Assembly: GCA_020636155.1 (NCBI GenBank)
Contig: JACJYM010000011.1
Location: 1 to 64,000, forward strand
DNA length: 64,000 nucleotides
Origin: Lewinellaceae bacterium
GTDB taxonomy: Bacteria > Bacteroidota > Bacteroidia > Chitinophagales > Saprospiraceae
Direction of reading: 5' to 3'
In this document: positions 1 to 9,151 of the stretch, piece by piece
Numbering within the stretch: the first letter of the stretch is position 1
How the letters are laid out: each line of letters opens with the position of its first letter
Notes under the pieces: generated by a model
Databases searched by the model: none
What the model was told of the DNA's origin: nothing
What the model saw: the letters and a program-made list of their open reading frames with translations, nothing else
Program-made: the position numbers and the translations under genes

Positions 1-1
1 T

Positions 2-490
2 GCCAGTTTTCATAATATCTATTTGGTTTTTGATGGTAATAAGATTACGGAAATTTGTCGTTATTTTGACCATTTACAACCGACAAAAGATGAATTGGGT
101 GATGCTGACGAAAATCCTAGGTTTCCTGGATGTGAACACATGAAAACTCTCTCAGAACGCCAGCAGTGCAGTAATAAAAAACTCATCGAATACATGGCCA
201 AACACCTAAAATATCCCGAAGAAGCCAAAAAGAATGGTATCGAAGGGACGAATATTGTTCAGTTTGTGGTAGATATTGACGGTTCACTAAAAGATATTAC
301 TTTACTGACAGATATTGGTTACGGAACTGGAGATAGTACTAGAGATGTGTTTGAAAACATGAATGTAGAACGAATCCATTGGATTCCTGGGAAAAAGGAT
401 GGCAAAGTGGCCGCAGTCAAATTAACAATGCCCGTTCAATTCAAATTACAAGAAGGAAAAAAAGAACACAAACATCCACACAATCATTAA
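2..490 (+). CDS. SnoaL-like / TonB C-terminal domain protein (5' end outside window)
   Basis: The frame is open to the left edge, so the true start lies outside; an internal TTG at 23 could be mistaken for it. The first ~25 residues (..HNIYLVFDGNKITEI.., then RYFDHL) look like the last strand of a SnoaL/NTF2-like domain. About residues 60-140 of the visible part match a TonB C-terminal domain: a YPEEAKKNGIEG start, a VQFVVDIDGS strand, and a WIPGKKDGK..V.LTMPVQF end. In Bacteroidota such domains occur in TonB-like energy transducers and in periplasmic proteins of unknown role. No membrane anchor is visible here; it may be upstream. The protein ends in a His-rich tail (HKHPHNH). The two-domain reading is inference from short motifs. 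Confidence 0.75.
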   Translation, partial: ASFHNIYLVFDGNKITEICRYFDHLQPTKDELGDADENPRFPGCEHMKTLSERQQCSNKKLIEYMAKHLKYPEEAKKNGIEGTNIVQFVVDIDGSLKDITLLTDIGYGTGDSTRDVFENMNVERIHWIPGKKDGKVAAVKLTMPVQFKLQEGKKEHKHPHNH

Positions 491-495
491 TAAAA

Positions 496-527
496 AGAGG
501 GTCAGAATTTCTGACCCTTACTTTTCT
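496..527. terminator. Bidirectional hairpin terminator
   Basis: An inverted repeat (AGGGTCAGA at 498-506 and TCTGACCCT at 510-518) has a T-rich tract on both sides: TACTTTTCT on the plus strand and CTTTTTATT on the minus strand. It lies between convergent genes and overlaps the stop codon of the minus-strand gene, so it probably ends both transcripts. Confidence 0.7.
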
Positions 528-2767
528 ATCAGATAGCCATTGTATAAAAATGAATAATTAGAATCATCACTAATTATCACTTCATTATCTACAGGCCGTA
601 ACAGCAAATCATCAATAATGAACGATTGTTTTCCATTAAAAATAGCTCTTATTCGATCTCCTTTCTTAAAATGAAACCTGTGATTGCTTCTTATCCAGTT
701 CCCTTGGATATCCGCACTGTCTCGTGTACTTATAAAGTAGGAGGCCTTTTCCTTATTTTGTTCATCTAATACTATCAATGTCCAGTCACCTATGCTATAC
801 TTCTTGTTATCTATGTGAGTCCAACAGCTAAATTCTAATTCCAAAGTATCAGAAAATGGCAATATGGTATCTAAGACAATGTGCTTTCCTTTATCGAATA
901 TCCGAGCTCCGTTTCCATATCGGACGATGTCACTACCTTCATTATCAAAACCGTTGTAGATATAATTTCTCGAATCAATCGGATGATTAAGATATTGAGA
1001 TTTAGCATAGTTTATAGAAAGTGTATCGTTGATATCTTGCGGTTTTAAACTTAACAACATATAGTTTTTTTCATCGTAGATGGTGTCCGATTGTTGCAAA
1101 AGATACTTTTCGCCATCACCCAGTGAATGATCTTTTCCTAAAACTATCAAGATATTTCGTTTGGGGTCTAGTTCATTGACAAATGGCTTTTTAATAAGTG
1201 GATTTGACAATAACCCGATGCCTCGGATGCTAACACTTACCGGTGTCCGACTAAGTATTTCGCTTATCATAGGGATGCCACTGACTAGAGAATATCTCAT
1301 GCTGAAATATTGAGTATTCCAATGAAGTTGACTCATAAATTTGTCAGATGTAAGCATCATTTTTGGCAAAGCAAGGATGGCCTGATATTGTGATTTATCA
1401 ATGTGATATTGATCCAATATTGATTGTATTTCAGAATTTTTTGAAATAGAAAATTGATTTTCGTATGCCGGGTGATCAAACCTTGGGAATATGTAAGATT
1501 TTAATTCTATTATCCATAATGAGAAAAAGATACCTACCAAAAAGAACTTTCCAATTTTATTTTGGATGGCATTATACCAATAATTTAAAATCAATACACC
1601 GCCGATACTCAGAACAAAGTAAAGAGACCATGACAGTCTGGCCGAAGCCTTAAACATGAGCAAAAACCCTAAAACATTTTCAACCCAATCTCTAGGAAAC
1701 GGTGAGAATATAATTGCTGAAGAATATAAGAAAATCAATATGCTGGCTCCTAAAAATATTTTGAATATAAGGGGTAATGTGGGTTTTTTAAGATTTTTGA
1801 CTTTATAAATGAACCAAAATAACCACAGTAGAACGGATGCGAGCCCAATATTTTGCATAGCTTCAAATTCTACCGATGGTGGTTTTTCAAAAAGACCTTT
1901 AATTAGATTGCCAAGAAGGGAGCCTTGAGGATAGAGATATCCCTTTAATTCTGAATTAAAATAAAAAAATCCCCATTGCAAATTGATTCTATCGCTATAT
2001 GGATCATTAAATTTAAAATTTAAAAAGACAATGGCAATAGCCAATGCCGGAATAGCAAACAATAATAATGCGGTCTTATAATTCTTTCTATTACTAATAA
2101 ACCAAAAAAGTGAAGAGGCAATTCCAATAGCAGCGGCACTGAATCCTAAATAGGGATTATTAAAGGTAAAAAACAATAATGTCAAACCAAAAAGTACATC
2201 TCTCTTTTCGAAAACACCAACCTTGGTTTTTCGGATGATCCACAACATGGTCAAAGGAATCAAAAATGGATAGGCTAGACCAAAATGCCCTCCAAATCTC
2301 AACATTTGCGGGCTTAAAAGAATAACCAATGGACCGAAAAAAGCAGATAATATATTGCTAACACCTAGTGCTCTCAATAAGAAATACATCACCATGAAGG
2401 CAAGGACTAAAAAACTGATATTCAGACCATGAATAAGTCCCACCGAATATGGACAAAGATCAATAATATGGTGACTTATCCACTGAAATAAAGTGGCAAA
2501 AGCGCCTTCCGCATCGGTTAAGTAAATGTATTCTCCCGTAGGGTAAGCCATGGCTTCTAAATGACTTCCAATCCCATGGCAAATATGATAAGAAAAGTTA
2601 TAATAAATCGTCCAGGCATCTCCCCCAATAGCGTACATGCTTCCATTGGGATTGACAATGTATGGTCTCATCAATAAATACGAGATTACGAATCCAAAGA
2701 GAACCGAAACGAAAAGCCAGAAGAGGTCTTTGTTTGTCATCTTCGAAAAGTAATTCCTCATTCCCAT
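518..2767 (-). CDS. Polytopic membrane protein, GT-C glycosyltransferase-like, with soluble C-terminal domain
   Basis: This 749-residue protein has a first membrane helix at about residues 13-33 and roughly ten more up to about residue 415. The large loop after helix 1 carries acidic residues (GGDAWTIYYN, LTDAEGAFAT), as in GT-C lipid-linked sugar transferases, where an Asp in the first loop is catalytic. The C-terminal ~330 residues are soluble and beta-rich, probably periplasmic. I do not recognise a named family with certainty; GT-C or YfhO-like envelope glycan transfer is an inference. It is convergent with the gene to its left and sits 20 bases downstream of the rhodanese gene on the same strand. 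Confidence 0.65.
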   Translation of the reverse strand: MGMRNYFSKMTNKDLFWLFVSVLFGFVISYLLMRPYIVNPNGSMYAIGGDAWTIYYNFSYHICHGIGSHLEAMAYPTGEYIYLTDAEGAFATLFQWISHHIIDLCPYSVGLIHGLNISFLVLAFMVMYFLLRALGVSNILSAFFGPLVILLSPQMLRFGGHFGLAYPFLIPLTMLWIIRKTKVGVFEKRDVLFGLTLLFFTFNNPYLGFSAAAIGIASSLFWFISNRKNYKTALLLFAIPALAIAIVFLNFKFNDPYSDRINLQWGFFYFNSELKGYLYPQGSLLGNLIKGLFEKPPSVEFEAMQNIGLASVLLWLFWFIYKVKNLKKPTLPLIFKIFLGASILIFLYSSAIIFSPFPRDWVENVLGFLLMFKASARLSWSLYFVLSIGGVLILNYWYNAIQNKIGKFFLVGIFFSLWIIELKSYIFPRFDHPAYENQFSISKNSEIQSILDQYHIDKSQYQAILALPKMMLTSDKFMSQLHWNTQYFSMRYSLVSGIPMISEILSRTPVSVSIRGIGLLSNPLIKKPFVNELDPKRNILIVLGKDHSLGDGEKYLLQQSDTIYDEKNYMLLSLKPQDINDTLSINYAKSQYLNHPIDSRNYIYNGFDNEGSDIVRYGNGARIFDKGKHIVLDTILPFSDTLELEFSCWTHIDNKKYSIGDWTLIVLDEQNKEKASYFISTRDSADIQGNWIRSNHRFHFKKGDRIRAIFNGKQSFIIDDLLLRPVDNEVIISDDSNYSFLYNGYLIEK

Positions 2768-2787
2768 TGGCTAAAATTTACACTAAA

Positions 2788-3330
2788 TTACCAAGTCTTT
2801 TTGATCTCGGGATTAGAAATCCATTTTGACCAAGCTTTATTGTAAGTGTGAAGGTTGAGGGTTTTCTGATGGTTCATGTCTTCTAGTGGGAAATCATAAT
2901 TAGCCCACTCAAAAATACTACCATAAAGATTATAAACTTTCTTATATCCAGCGGCCACCAATTTCTCACCTATTTTCTCACTTCTATAGCCAATACTACA
3001 ATAAACCACAATTTTCTGGTCAGGATTCAGTCCCTCAGGAATACTATATTCGGAAAATTCATCGTACCCCACATATATTGCTCCGGGTATATGTGACACT
3101 TCATATTCTTCCAATTCCCTCGTGTCAAGGATGATAAATTCATCAAAATTATTGTGCAAAGTCGAGACGTTGATAATCGGCACGGAGTAGTGTAGATATT
3201 TATCAATCTCGTCCCCAAAGGCGGCATTTTGTGCAATTTTATCCTGGCTCATTAGTGTAATTGTCATCAGATGAAACATTATAAATGCCAAGGTGACACG
3301 TAAAAAGAGGTTGTTTTCTCTAGTCATCAC
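2788..3330 (-). CDS. Exported rhodanese-like domain protein
   Basis: The 180-residue protein has a hydrophobic N-terminus (about residues 8-28, ending near LMSQ) that looks like a signal peptide. A single rhodanese domain covers about residues 50-150. It shows the usual IILDTRE.EEYEVSHIPGAI strands and an active-site loop CSIGYRS with Cys111 as the persulfide-carrying residue. Its start overlaps the end of prfA by 11 bases, so the two are probably translationally coupled. Periplasmic single-domain rhodaneses are common in Bacteroidota; the substrate is not known from sequence. Confidence 0.85.
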   Translation of the reverse strand: MMTRENNLFLRVTLAFIMFHLMTITLMSQDKIAQNAAFGDEIDKYLHYSVPIINVSTLHNNFDEFIILDTRELEEYEVSHIPGAIYVGYDEFSEYSIPEGLNPDQKIVVYCSIGYRSEKIGEKLVAAGYKKVYNLYGSIFEWANYDFPLEDMNHQKTLNLHTYNKAWSKWISNPEIKKTW

Positions 3331-4387
3331 TCCCTTTCATTTTTTCGGCATTTTCGGCAATGATAAGGGCATCCAATATCTCATCTAAATCACCTTCCAT
3401 AAATCGGTCCAAGCTATACAATGTAAGGTTTATCCTATGATCGGTTACTCTATTTTGAGGAAAATTATATGTACGGATTTTATCCGATCGATCCCCTGTT
3501 CCTACTAAAGATTTTCGATGTTCTTTCTGTTCCTTGTAAGCTGCTTCTCTTTGTGCTTCTTGAATCCTTACATATAATTTTTGTAGGGCAATTTCTCGGT
3601 TTTTATGCTGTGACCTCGAGTCCGTACTTTCTGATACGATGCCCGTCGGTATATGGGTAAATCTCACACCCGACTCTGTTTTGTTGACGTGCTGACCACC
3701 GGCACCACTGGATCTAAATGTATCGACTTTGAGGTCGTCCTTTTTTATGTCTATTTCTTCCAATTCAAACTTTGGCATAATCACCACGGTAGCCGCCGAA
3801 GTATGAACCCTTCCTTTGGCTTCCGTCTCAGGTACTCGCTGTACTCGGTGAGCTCCTGACTCGAATTTTAACCGACCATACACATCTTCACCAAACACTT
3901 CCATCACTATTTTATTATATCCACCCACCGAGCCTTCATTGATATCGAGTATCTCAGTTTTCCAATTTCTCTTTTCAAAGTATTTGTTATACATCCGGAA
4001 AAGATCTCCCGCAAAAATACTCGCTTCATCGCCGCCGGTACCAGACCTGATTTCCAAAATAATGTCTTTTTCGTCCTCGGGATCCTTGGGTATGAGAAGA
4101 TACTTTATTTTTTCTTCGAGGTCAGTTTTTTCTTCGCTCAGCTGTTCGATTTCAAGTTCTGCCATTTCCCGCATTTCGGGGTCAGAATCCTTGGTCATCA
4201 ACTTTGCAGATTCCAGATTTTCACTCACGTTTTTGAATACCTTAAATGTACTGACCAGTTCTGAAAGATCTTTATATTCCTTGTTCGTTTTGGCAAAAAG
4301 TTTTTGATCTGAAAGTACATCAGGATCTGCCAATCTCTCTTCAAGATAATAAAACCTTTCTACAATCGCTTCTAATTTTCCAATCAT
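3320..4387 (-). CDS. prfA: Peptide chain release factor 1
   Basis: This 355-residue protein has the normal RF1 length and layout: an N-terminal helical domain with coiled coil (about 1-100), the PCRF region (EIRSGTGGDEASIFAGDLFRMY), and the RF-1 domain with the catalytic GGQ loop (GAGGQHVNKTESGVR). The family's SRSQHKNREIA segment follows. RF1 recognises UAA and UAG and triggers peptidyl-tRNA hydrolysis. An active RF1 together with several genes here that end in TAG argues that TAG is a normal stop in this organism. The ATG start fits the family N-terminus. Confidence 0.97.
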   Translation of the reverse strand: MIGKLEAIVERFYYLEERLADPDVLSDQKLFAKTNKEYKDLSELVSTFKVFKNVSENLESAKLMTKDSDPEMREMAELEIEQLSEEKTDLEEKIKYLLIPKDPEDEKDIILEIRSGTGGDEASIFAGDLFRMYNKYFEKRNWKTEILDINEGSVGGYNKIVMEVFGEDVYGRLKFESGAHRVQRVPETEAKGRVHTSAATVVIMPKFELEEIDIKKDDLKVDTFRSSGAGGQHVNKTESGVRFTHIPTGIVSESTDSRSQHKNREIALQKLYVRIQEAQREAAYKEQKEHRKSLVGTGDRSDKIRTYNFPQNRVTDHRINLTLYSLDRFMEGDLDEILDALIIAENAEKMKGSDD

Positions 4388-4557
4388 CTATGAATCCAAA
4401 ATATTTATGAAAGCACAAAAATACAAAGAAAATAGCTTGAATTAACTGCAATCCCTGAATAGAAAATAATGATAACAATCGAAGTTACATTGCGTATTAA
4501 AATCAAGCTTTAATATGTTCTTAAAATTTCGCCTTTAAAGTAAAAATATAAAACTCA

Positions 4558-4597
4558 AATAAAAAAGGCAATTAACTGAAAATCAATTAATTGCCTT
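4558..4597 (-). terminator. Rho-independent terminator of tRNA-Cys
   Basis: An 11-bp perfect stem (AAGGCAATTAA at 4565-4575 with TTAATTGCCTT at 4587-4597) is followed on the minus strand by six T residues. It begins 12 bases past the 3' end of the tRNA-Cys gene. Confidence 0.85.
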
Positions 4598-4608
4598 ATG
4601 TGTTTTAG

Positions 4609-4679
4609 AGGTCGAGACCGGATTCGAACCGGTGTACAAGCTTTTGCAGAGCTCTGCCTAGCCGCTCGGCCACCCGACC
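4609..4679 (-). tRNA. tRNA-Cys (GCA)
   Basis: The reverse complement folds as a 71-nt cloverleaf. The acceptor stem is GGTCGGG/CTCGACC with discriminator U, the base typical of cysteine tRNAs. The T arm contains GGTTCGAATCC and the anticodon loop reads CTGCAAA with anticodon GCA. The CCA end is not encoded. It stands alone with its own terminator. Confidence 0.96.
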
Positions 4680-4822
4680 AATTTTTAATTTGGACTGCAA
4701 ATATAGTACATTTTTAACACCTGATAATTTAATTTTCCATAAAATTCTTAAAAATTAATTTTGGGTTCGATCATTTATTTCAACTATTTATGCTCGAAAG
4801 CATTCTATTTCATAGTTATAAC

Positions 4823-4830
4823 TAATTTTG
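4823..4830 (+). promoter_or_regulatory. Candidate -7 element for hemN
   Basis: TAATTTTG matches the Bacteroidota -7 consensus TAnnTTTG and lies 35 bases before the hemN GTG start. No clear -33 TTTG is seen at the expected spacing. Confidence 0.35.
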
Positions 4831-4865
4831 AACTTTTGCTTTTTACTTATTGAGAAAATAGATTT

Positions 4866-6227
4866 GTGAGTAATTTAATACAAAAATATAATATTCCCGG
4901 GCCGCGATATACGAGTTATCCCACAGTGCCTTTTTGGGACAAGGGTGAATTTGATCTCGAAACTTGGAAAAATTCCGTGGTCAAATCTTTTAGTGAATCG
5001 AACGATACGGAAGGGATAAGCCTTTATATTCATCTTCCGTATTGTGAGAAACTCTGTACTTTTTGCGGTTGCCACAAGAGAATTACTAAAAATCATTCAG
5101 TTGAACTGCCATACATTGAAACTCTGCTTAAGGAATGGAAATTGTATCTTGAGCTTTTTGATAATAAACCGTTCATCAAGGAATTGCACTTGGGTGGAGG
5201 AACCCCTACTTTTTTCAGTCCTGATATGCTGAAGAAGTTAATAGAAGGGATATTTACTCATGCGGAGAGAGCGGTGGACTTTGAATACAGCTATGAAGCA
5301 CATCCCAATAACACGACCCCAGAACACTTAAAGACCCTTTATGACCTGGGTTTCGAAAGGAATAGCTTCGGTGTACAAGATTATGATGCACTGGTTCAAA
5401 CCACCATCAACCGTATTCAAAGCTTCGAAGACGTAAGGGAAGCCACTTACATGTCTCGTGCAATTGGGTACAAATCGGTAAGCCACGATTTGATTTTCGG
5501 ACTGCCAAAGCAAACGGAGGAAAGTATTGCGAAAACTATAGAACTTACGAATGAATTAAGACCAGATAGAATTGCCTTTTATAGCTATGCCCACGTGCCG
5601 TGGATCAAAGGAACGGGGCAAAGAGGGTATGATGAATCTGACCTGCCAAGTGCCGATTTAAAACGAAAAATGTATGAATTAGGAAAGAAATTGCTCGCTG
5701 AAAACGGATACCTAGAGATAGGGATGGATCATTTTGCACTTCCTAATGACAATCTTACACTAGCGATGAATAATGGTCTTCTTCACCGTAATTTTATGGG
5801 ATATACAGCTGGAAAGACTCAGTTAATGATTGGTCTAGGAATGAGTGCAATCAGCGATTCATGGTATGCCTTTGCCCAAAATATCAAATCAGTAGAAGAA
5901 TATCAAGAGGCAGTGAATAAAGGGGTTATCCCTGTATTCAGAGGACATTTTCTTACTGAGGTAGATTTAGTGGTAAGGCGCCATATATTAAACATCATGT
6001 GCCAATTTGAGACGAATTGGGAAGCGGATGAAATGAAATTCGAAGAACTGGAAAATTGTCTATCACGATTAAACGAAATGCAAGATGATCAGTTGGTCAT
6101 CATCGATGATAATCAACTTTCCGTCACGGAAAAAGGTCGACCTTTTGTCAGGAATATATGTATGGCATTTGATCTAAGACTGCATGCCAACCAACCTTCA
6201 ACTCGAATTTTTTCTATGACCGTTTAA
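4866..6227 (+). CDS. hemN: Oxygen-independent coproporphyrinogen III dehydrogenase
   Basis: This 453-residue radical-SAM enzyme decarboxylates coproporphyrinogen III to protoporphyrinogen IX without oxygen. The N-terminus NIPGPRYTSYPTVPFW is diagnostic of true HemN. The cluster motif is YCEKLCTFCGCHKR, giving Cys60, Cys64 and Cys67 (CX3CX2C) for the 4Fe-4S cluster. GGGTP follows at about residue 117, and the HemN C-terminal domain is present. The start is GTG. Together with the truncated haemoglobin and a c-type-haem lipoprotein elsewhere in the window it suggests life at varying oxygen. It is convergent with the LytTR regulator, with 12 bases between stops. Confidence 0.97.
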   Translation: MSNLIQKYNIPGPRYTSYPTVPFWDKGEFDLETWKNSVVKSFSESNDTEGISLYIHLPYCEKLCTFCGCHKRITKNHSVELPYIETLLKEWKLYLELFDNKPFIKELHLGGGTPTFFSPDMLKKLIEGIFTHAERAVDFEYSYEAHPNNTTPEHLKTLYDLGFERNSFGVQDYDALVQTTINRIQSFEDVREATYMSRAIGYKSVSHDLIFGLPKQTEESIAKTIELTNELRPDRIAFYSYAHVPWIKGTGQRGYDESDLPSADLKRKMYELGKKLLAENGYLEIGMDHFALPNDNLTLAMNNGLLHRNFMGYTAGKTQLMIGLGMSAISDSWYAFAQNIKSVEEYQEAVNKGVIPVFRGHFLTEVDLVVRRHILNIMCQFETNWEADEMKFEELENCLSRLNEMQDDQLVIIDDNQLSVTEKGRPFVRNICMAFDLRLHANQPSTRIFSMTV

Positions 6228-6239
6228 GTACAATACAGA

Positions 6240-6944
6240 TTAACAATTATTGAGGAAATCCATCAATTCTGCTCTTTTCCTAACAGAAACGGAGACCATG
6301 CTTCCATCTTTCATGAGCAAGTAGCCACCATCACTTTTTTTAAATGCATTGATATAGTAAGCATTGACTAAATGGCTTTGATGGACTCTCAAAAATCCAT
6401 TAGAGGGGTTTAGCTGATGTTCGAAATCCTTGAGTGTTCGGGTAATGAGGAGTTTTGACCCATCAGAGAAGTAGAATTGAGTATAATTTCCTACTGATTC
6501 TAGCCGTACAATATCTTGTATTTTTACGGGTCGTATTTCTTCCGTAGTGGAAAGTGAAATGCTGTTCTCTGCAGATTTTATTATAGGTTTATCTATCACT
6601 TTTTGAATAGCCAAGCTAAGCTCTTCTTGATCGACTGGTTTTAACAAATAGTCCCTAGCATTATATCGAAAAGCTTTTATCGCATATTCTTTAGAGCCGG
6701 TAATGAAAATAATTTTTTGACGATTTTCTTCTATGATGTCGAGAAGGTCAAATCCATCTCCATCATTCATTTCTATATCAAGGAAAATAATGTCTGGTTT
6801 CGTAGCCTTAATTAATTTAACGGCAGAAACCACACCGTCGGCCTCGCCAAGAAGTGAGAGTTCCGGCGCTACTTCTGCAATGTCGGCCTTGAGACTTTCT
6901 CGAGCCAGTTTCTGATCATCTATGACGATGTATGTTGTTTTCAT
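6240..6944 (-). CDS. LytTR-family response regulator
   Basis: The 234-residue protein has a receiver domain (about 1-120). Its acidic pocket is at residues 9-10 (VIDD), the phosphoacceptor is Asp56 (IIFLDIEMNDGDG), and it has conserved Thr (FITGS) and Lys (LLKPV). A LytTR DNA-binding domain occupies about 135-234, with the typical RVHQSHLVNAYYI segment. It lies 9 bases downstream of the sensor kinase gene on the same strand and forms a two-component pair with it. Targets cannot be told from the sequence. Confidence 0.93.
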   Translation of the reverse strand: MKTTYIVIDDQKLARESLKADIAEVAPELSLLGEADGVVSAVKLIKATKPDIIFLDIEMNDGDGFDLLDIIEENRQKIIFITGSKEYAIKAFRYNARDYLLKPVDQEELSLAIQKVIDKPIIKSAENSISLSTTEEIRPVKIQDIVRLESVGNYTQFYFSDGSKLLITRTLKDFEHQLNPSNGFLRVHQSHLVNAYYINAFKKSDGGYLLMKDGSMVSVSVRKRAELMDFLNNC

Positions 6945-6953
6945 AATAATATT

Positions 6954-8882
6954 TTAAATTTTTATGGTCAGGCTAGCTTCGACTCCCGAGATGCCATCGG
7001 TTCTATTATTGATTTTTAAATCACCATCATGGCCTATTCTTTCTTTCACGATGGTCAAAGATAGTGATTTGTGATGGTCATTTTGGGTGTTCTTGAGACC
7101 CCGTCCATTATCGATAACTTTAATACTGAGGAGAGATTTATCTACTTTTTCTATGATAATGCTAACATGACCATCCTCTTGATTTCGGTTTTTGACACCG
7201 TGTTTGATGGCATTCTCTATCAATGGTTGGACGAGCATGGGTTTTATCTTTATGGATTCCGCATTGACGTTTTGAGTCACTTCGAAGGAGTAGTTAAAAT
7301 TAGGTTCATTGAGCATTTTTTCTAATTGGAGATAGCTGTCCAAATAGACAATTTCCTCTTTGAGGCTTATTTTTTCCAAGGAGTTTTGCTCCAGCATTTC
7401 CCTCATAAATTTTGAAAATATACGAAGGTATTTTCGGGCATTTTCCTTGTCTTGAATGGCGACCATACCACTGATGTTATTTAGTACATTTGACATAAAA
7501 TGCGGGTTCATCTGAAGCTGAAGGACTTTTTCTTTTTCTTTTAAAAAATTCAATTCCAACTCCATGATTTTACGTTTTTCCCTCGTTTTTCTCTCTCTTT
7601 GGTAGAAAATTACCAGAGAAATGATGCTTGACAGTAATAAAATCGCCAAAAATCCCACCATCATCCAAAGTACGTTTTCAAAAGATTCGTTTTGAATTTC
7701 TACTTTGATGGGATTCGCATATTGATAATCACTCTTGAATGTTTTTGCCCTTAATCGAAAGACATACTTGCCCGAAGGGAGATCTTGATAAGTAATTTCC
7801 TGAGTTTTTGAGGGAGGTGACCAATCTTTTTCATATCCATCAAGATAATGACTCATTTGGATTTCAGACGAAGAAGTGAGGTTCGTGATTTTAGGGAAAA
7901 TTCTAACTGTTGATTTAGAATTTTTAATGTTCAAAGTTTCATTTCTAAAGTCATACATGGTGCCATCCACTAGGATTCGTTCAATATTAACTGTCGGTAA
8001 GGAAGTAAACTGAAAAGTATGAAGGAAGAATTCTCCATTTTCGATCAACCATATATTTCCTACCTCGTCACTGATACACAGCGGGTTTGTAGTTTTTTTA
8101 GGAAGTTCAATAGTTGTAGAATTGTCTAAAAAATATATTTTTCGTTCCGTGAGATAGGCAATTTTGTCTAGGATATTCGTCACAGAAATGATTTCTTCAT
8201 TGCTGGAAAGTATGCTAAGATTAAGTGGTTTTAATTGAGATTCTGAATAGATGAAAATGCTGTCTGGAGAGTAGAGTAGGAGTTTGTTATCCGTACAAAA
8301 TGCTTTGGATATGGCATTTTTGTAACTTATTTTAGTGGTTATTTGGTTTTTTCTCATGCGAACAATTCCTTCTGTCGAGATTATTTCTAATGATTCATCT
8401 ATTACTCGAAAAGCGAGATGTTTGCCATAATCATTCATTTTTAGAGTCTCAGGAATTAGGTCATAACCCTGAAGTCTGTAAAGGAAATCAGAAGTTAAGA
8501 AGTACCATTTTTCTTCAAAATAAGTAAAGTCAATAATTGGATAAGTAATTTTAGAAAATGTAATTTTAGTGCCGGAATCCGAATTCAACAGAGAACTTTC
8601 GTTCAATATCCAAAATTGCCCAGCGATATTTTTTACTAGATTGCAATGTAAATTTTCTGTTTTCTCAACATAAGCTCCATCGTAACTATATTTGCCGTCA
8701 GGGCAGTAAAAACTCAATTCATTGGTCGCGGATTGGAAGAAAGAAATAACTTCTTGGCACGGAATATTGGTTTTTTTAACCCATTGTGCCGCAGTTTTTT
8801 GAGAGAGAATAAAGAGGACTAGCCATATTGTACATTGCAGCAGTTTGATTTTACTAATATTTAGAGTGTTTAATTTCTTCAT
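6954..8882 (-). CDS. LytS-type sensor histidine kinase with extracytoplasmic sensor
   Basis: This 642-residue protein has a signal peptide ending near AAQ33 and a ~370-residue extracytoplasmic part that looks like a degenerate two-component-system propeller. A Y_Y_Y-type domain follows (DLPSGKYVFRLRAKT, about 368-380), then one membrane helix (about 405-427) and a short coiled coil. The HisKA_7TM-independent LytS kinase core has His461 in QMNPHFMSNVLNNI. The HATPase has N-box QPLIENAIKHG and G-box DNGRGL. The H-box reads MSN where most relatives have IFN. It is paired with the LytTR regulator immediately downstream. Confidence 0.9.
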   Translation of the reverse strand: MKKLNTLNISKIKLLQCTIWLVLFILSQKTAAQWVKKTNIPCQEVISFFQSATNELSFYCPDGKYSYDGAYVEKTENLHCNLVKNIAGQFWILNESSLLNSDSGTKITFSKITYPIIDFTYFEEKWYFLTSDFLYRLQGYDLIPETLKMNDYGKHLAFRVIDESLEIISTEGIVRMRKNQITTKISYKNAISKAFCTDNKLLLYSPDSIFIYSESQLKPLNLSILSSNEEIISVTNILDKIAYLTERKIYFLDNSTTIELPKKTTNPLCISDEVGNIWLIENGEFFLHTFQFTSLPTVNIERILVDGTMYDFRNETLNIKNSKSTVRIFPKITNLTSSSEIQMSHYLDGYEKDWSPPSKTQEITYQDLPSGKYVFRLRAKTFKSDYQYANPIKVEIQNESFENVLWMMVGFLAILLLSSIISLVIFYQRERKTREKRKIMELELNFLKEKEKVLQLQMNPHFMSNVLNNISGMVAIQDKENARKYLRIFSKFMREMLEQNSLEKISLKEEIVYLDSYLQLEKMLNEPNFNYSFEVTQNVNAESIKIKPMLVQPLIENAIKHGVKNRNQEDGHVSIIIEKVDKSLLSIKVIDNGRGLKNTQNDHHKSLSLTIVKERIGHDGDLKINNRTDGISGVEASLTIKI

Positions 8883-9151
8883 TCGATAAGGCTAGTACGT
8901 AATCTCAGGCACATTATTTTTTAATAAAGGCATTAAAATAATAATTATTAGCCAAAAAACTATTTTACATTTACATTTGACGGGATAAAAAAATTTGGTT
9001 TCATTTCAGATTTTAAATTAAAAATGCACATTTTGTTTGAAATGTATGTGAAAAAAGTTTTAAAGTGAACTGTAAAATGAGGTCAAAAGTTATTTTTATT
9101 TCGATTTGCTAATAATGAATCTAATTTTTTAATGCAACCGTATAGACGTAA

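Noticed and set aside
8883..9151. LytTR binding repeats upstream of the binding-protein gene
   Set aside because: ACATTTACATTTGAC looks repetitive but does not match the direct-repeat pattern expected for LytTR sites.
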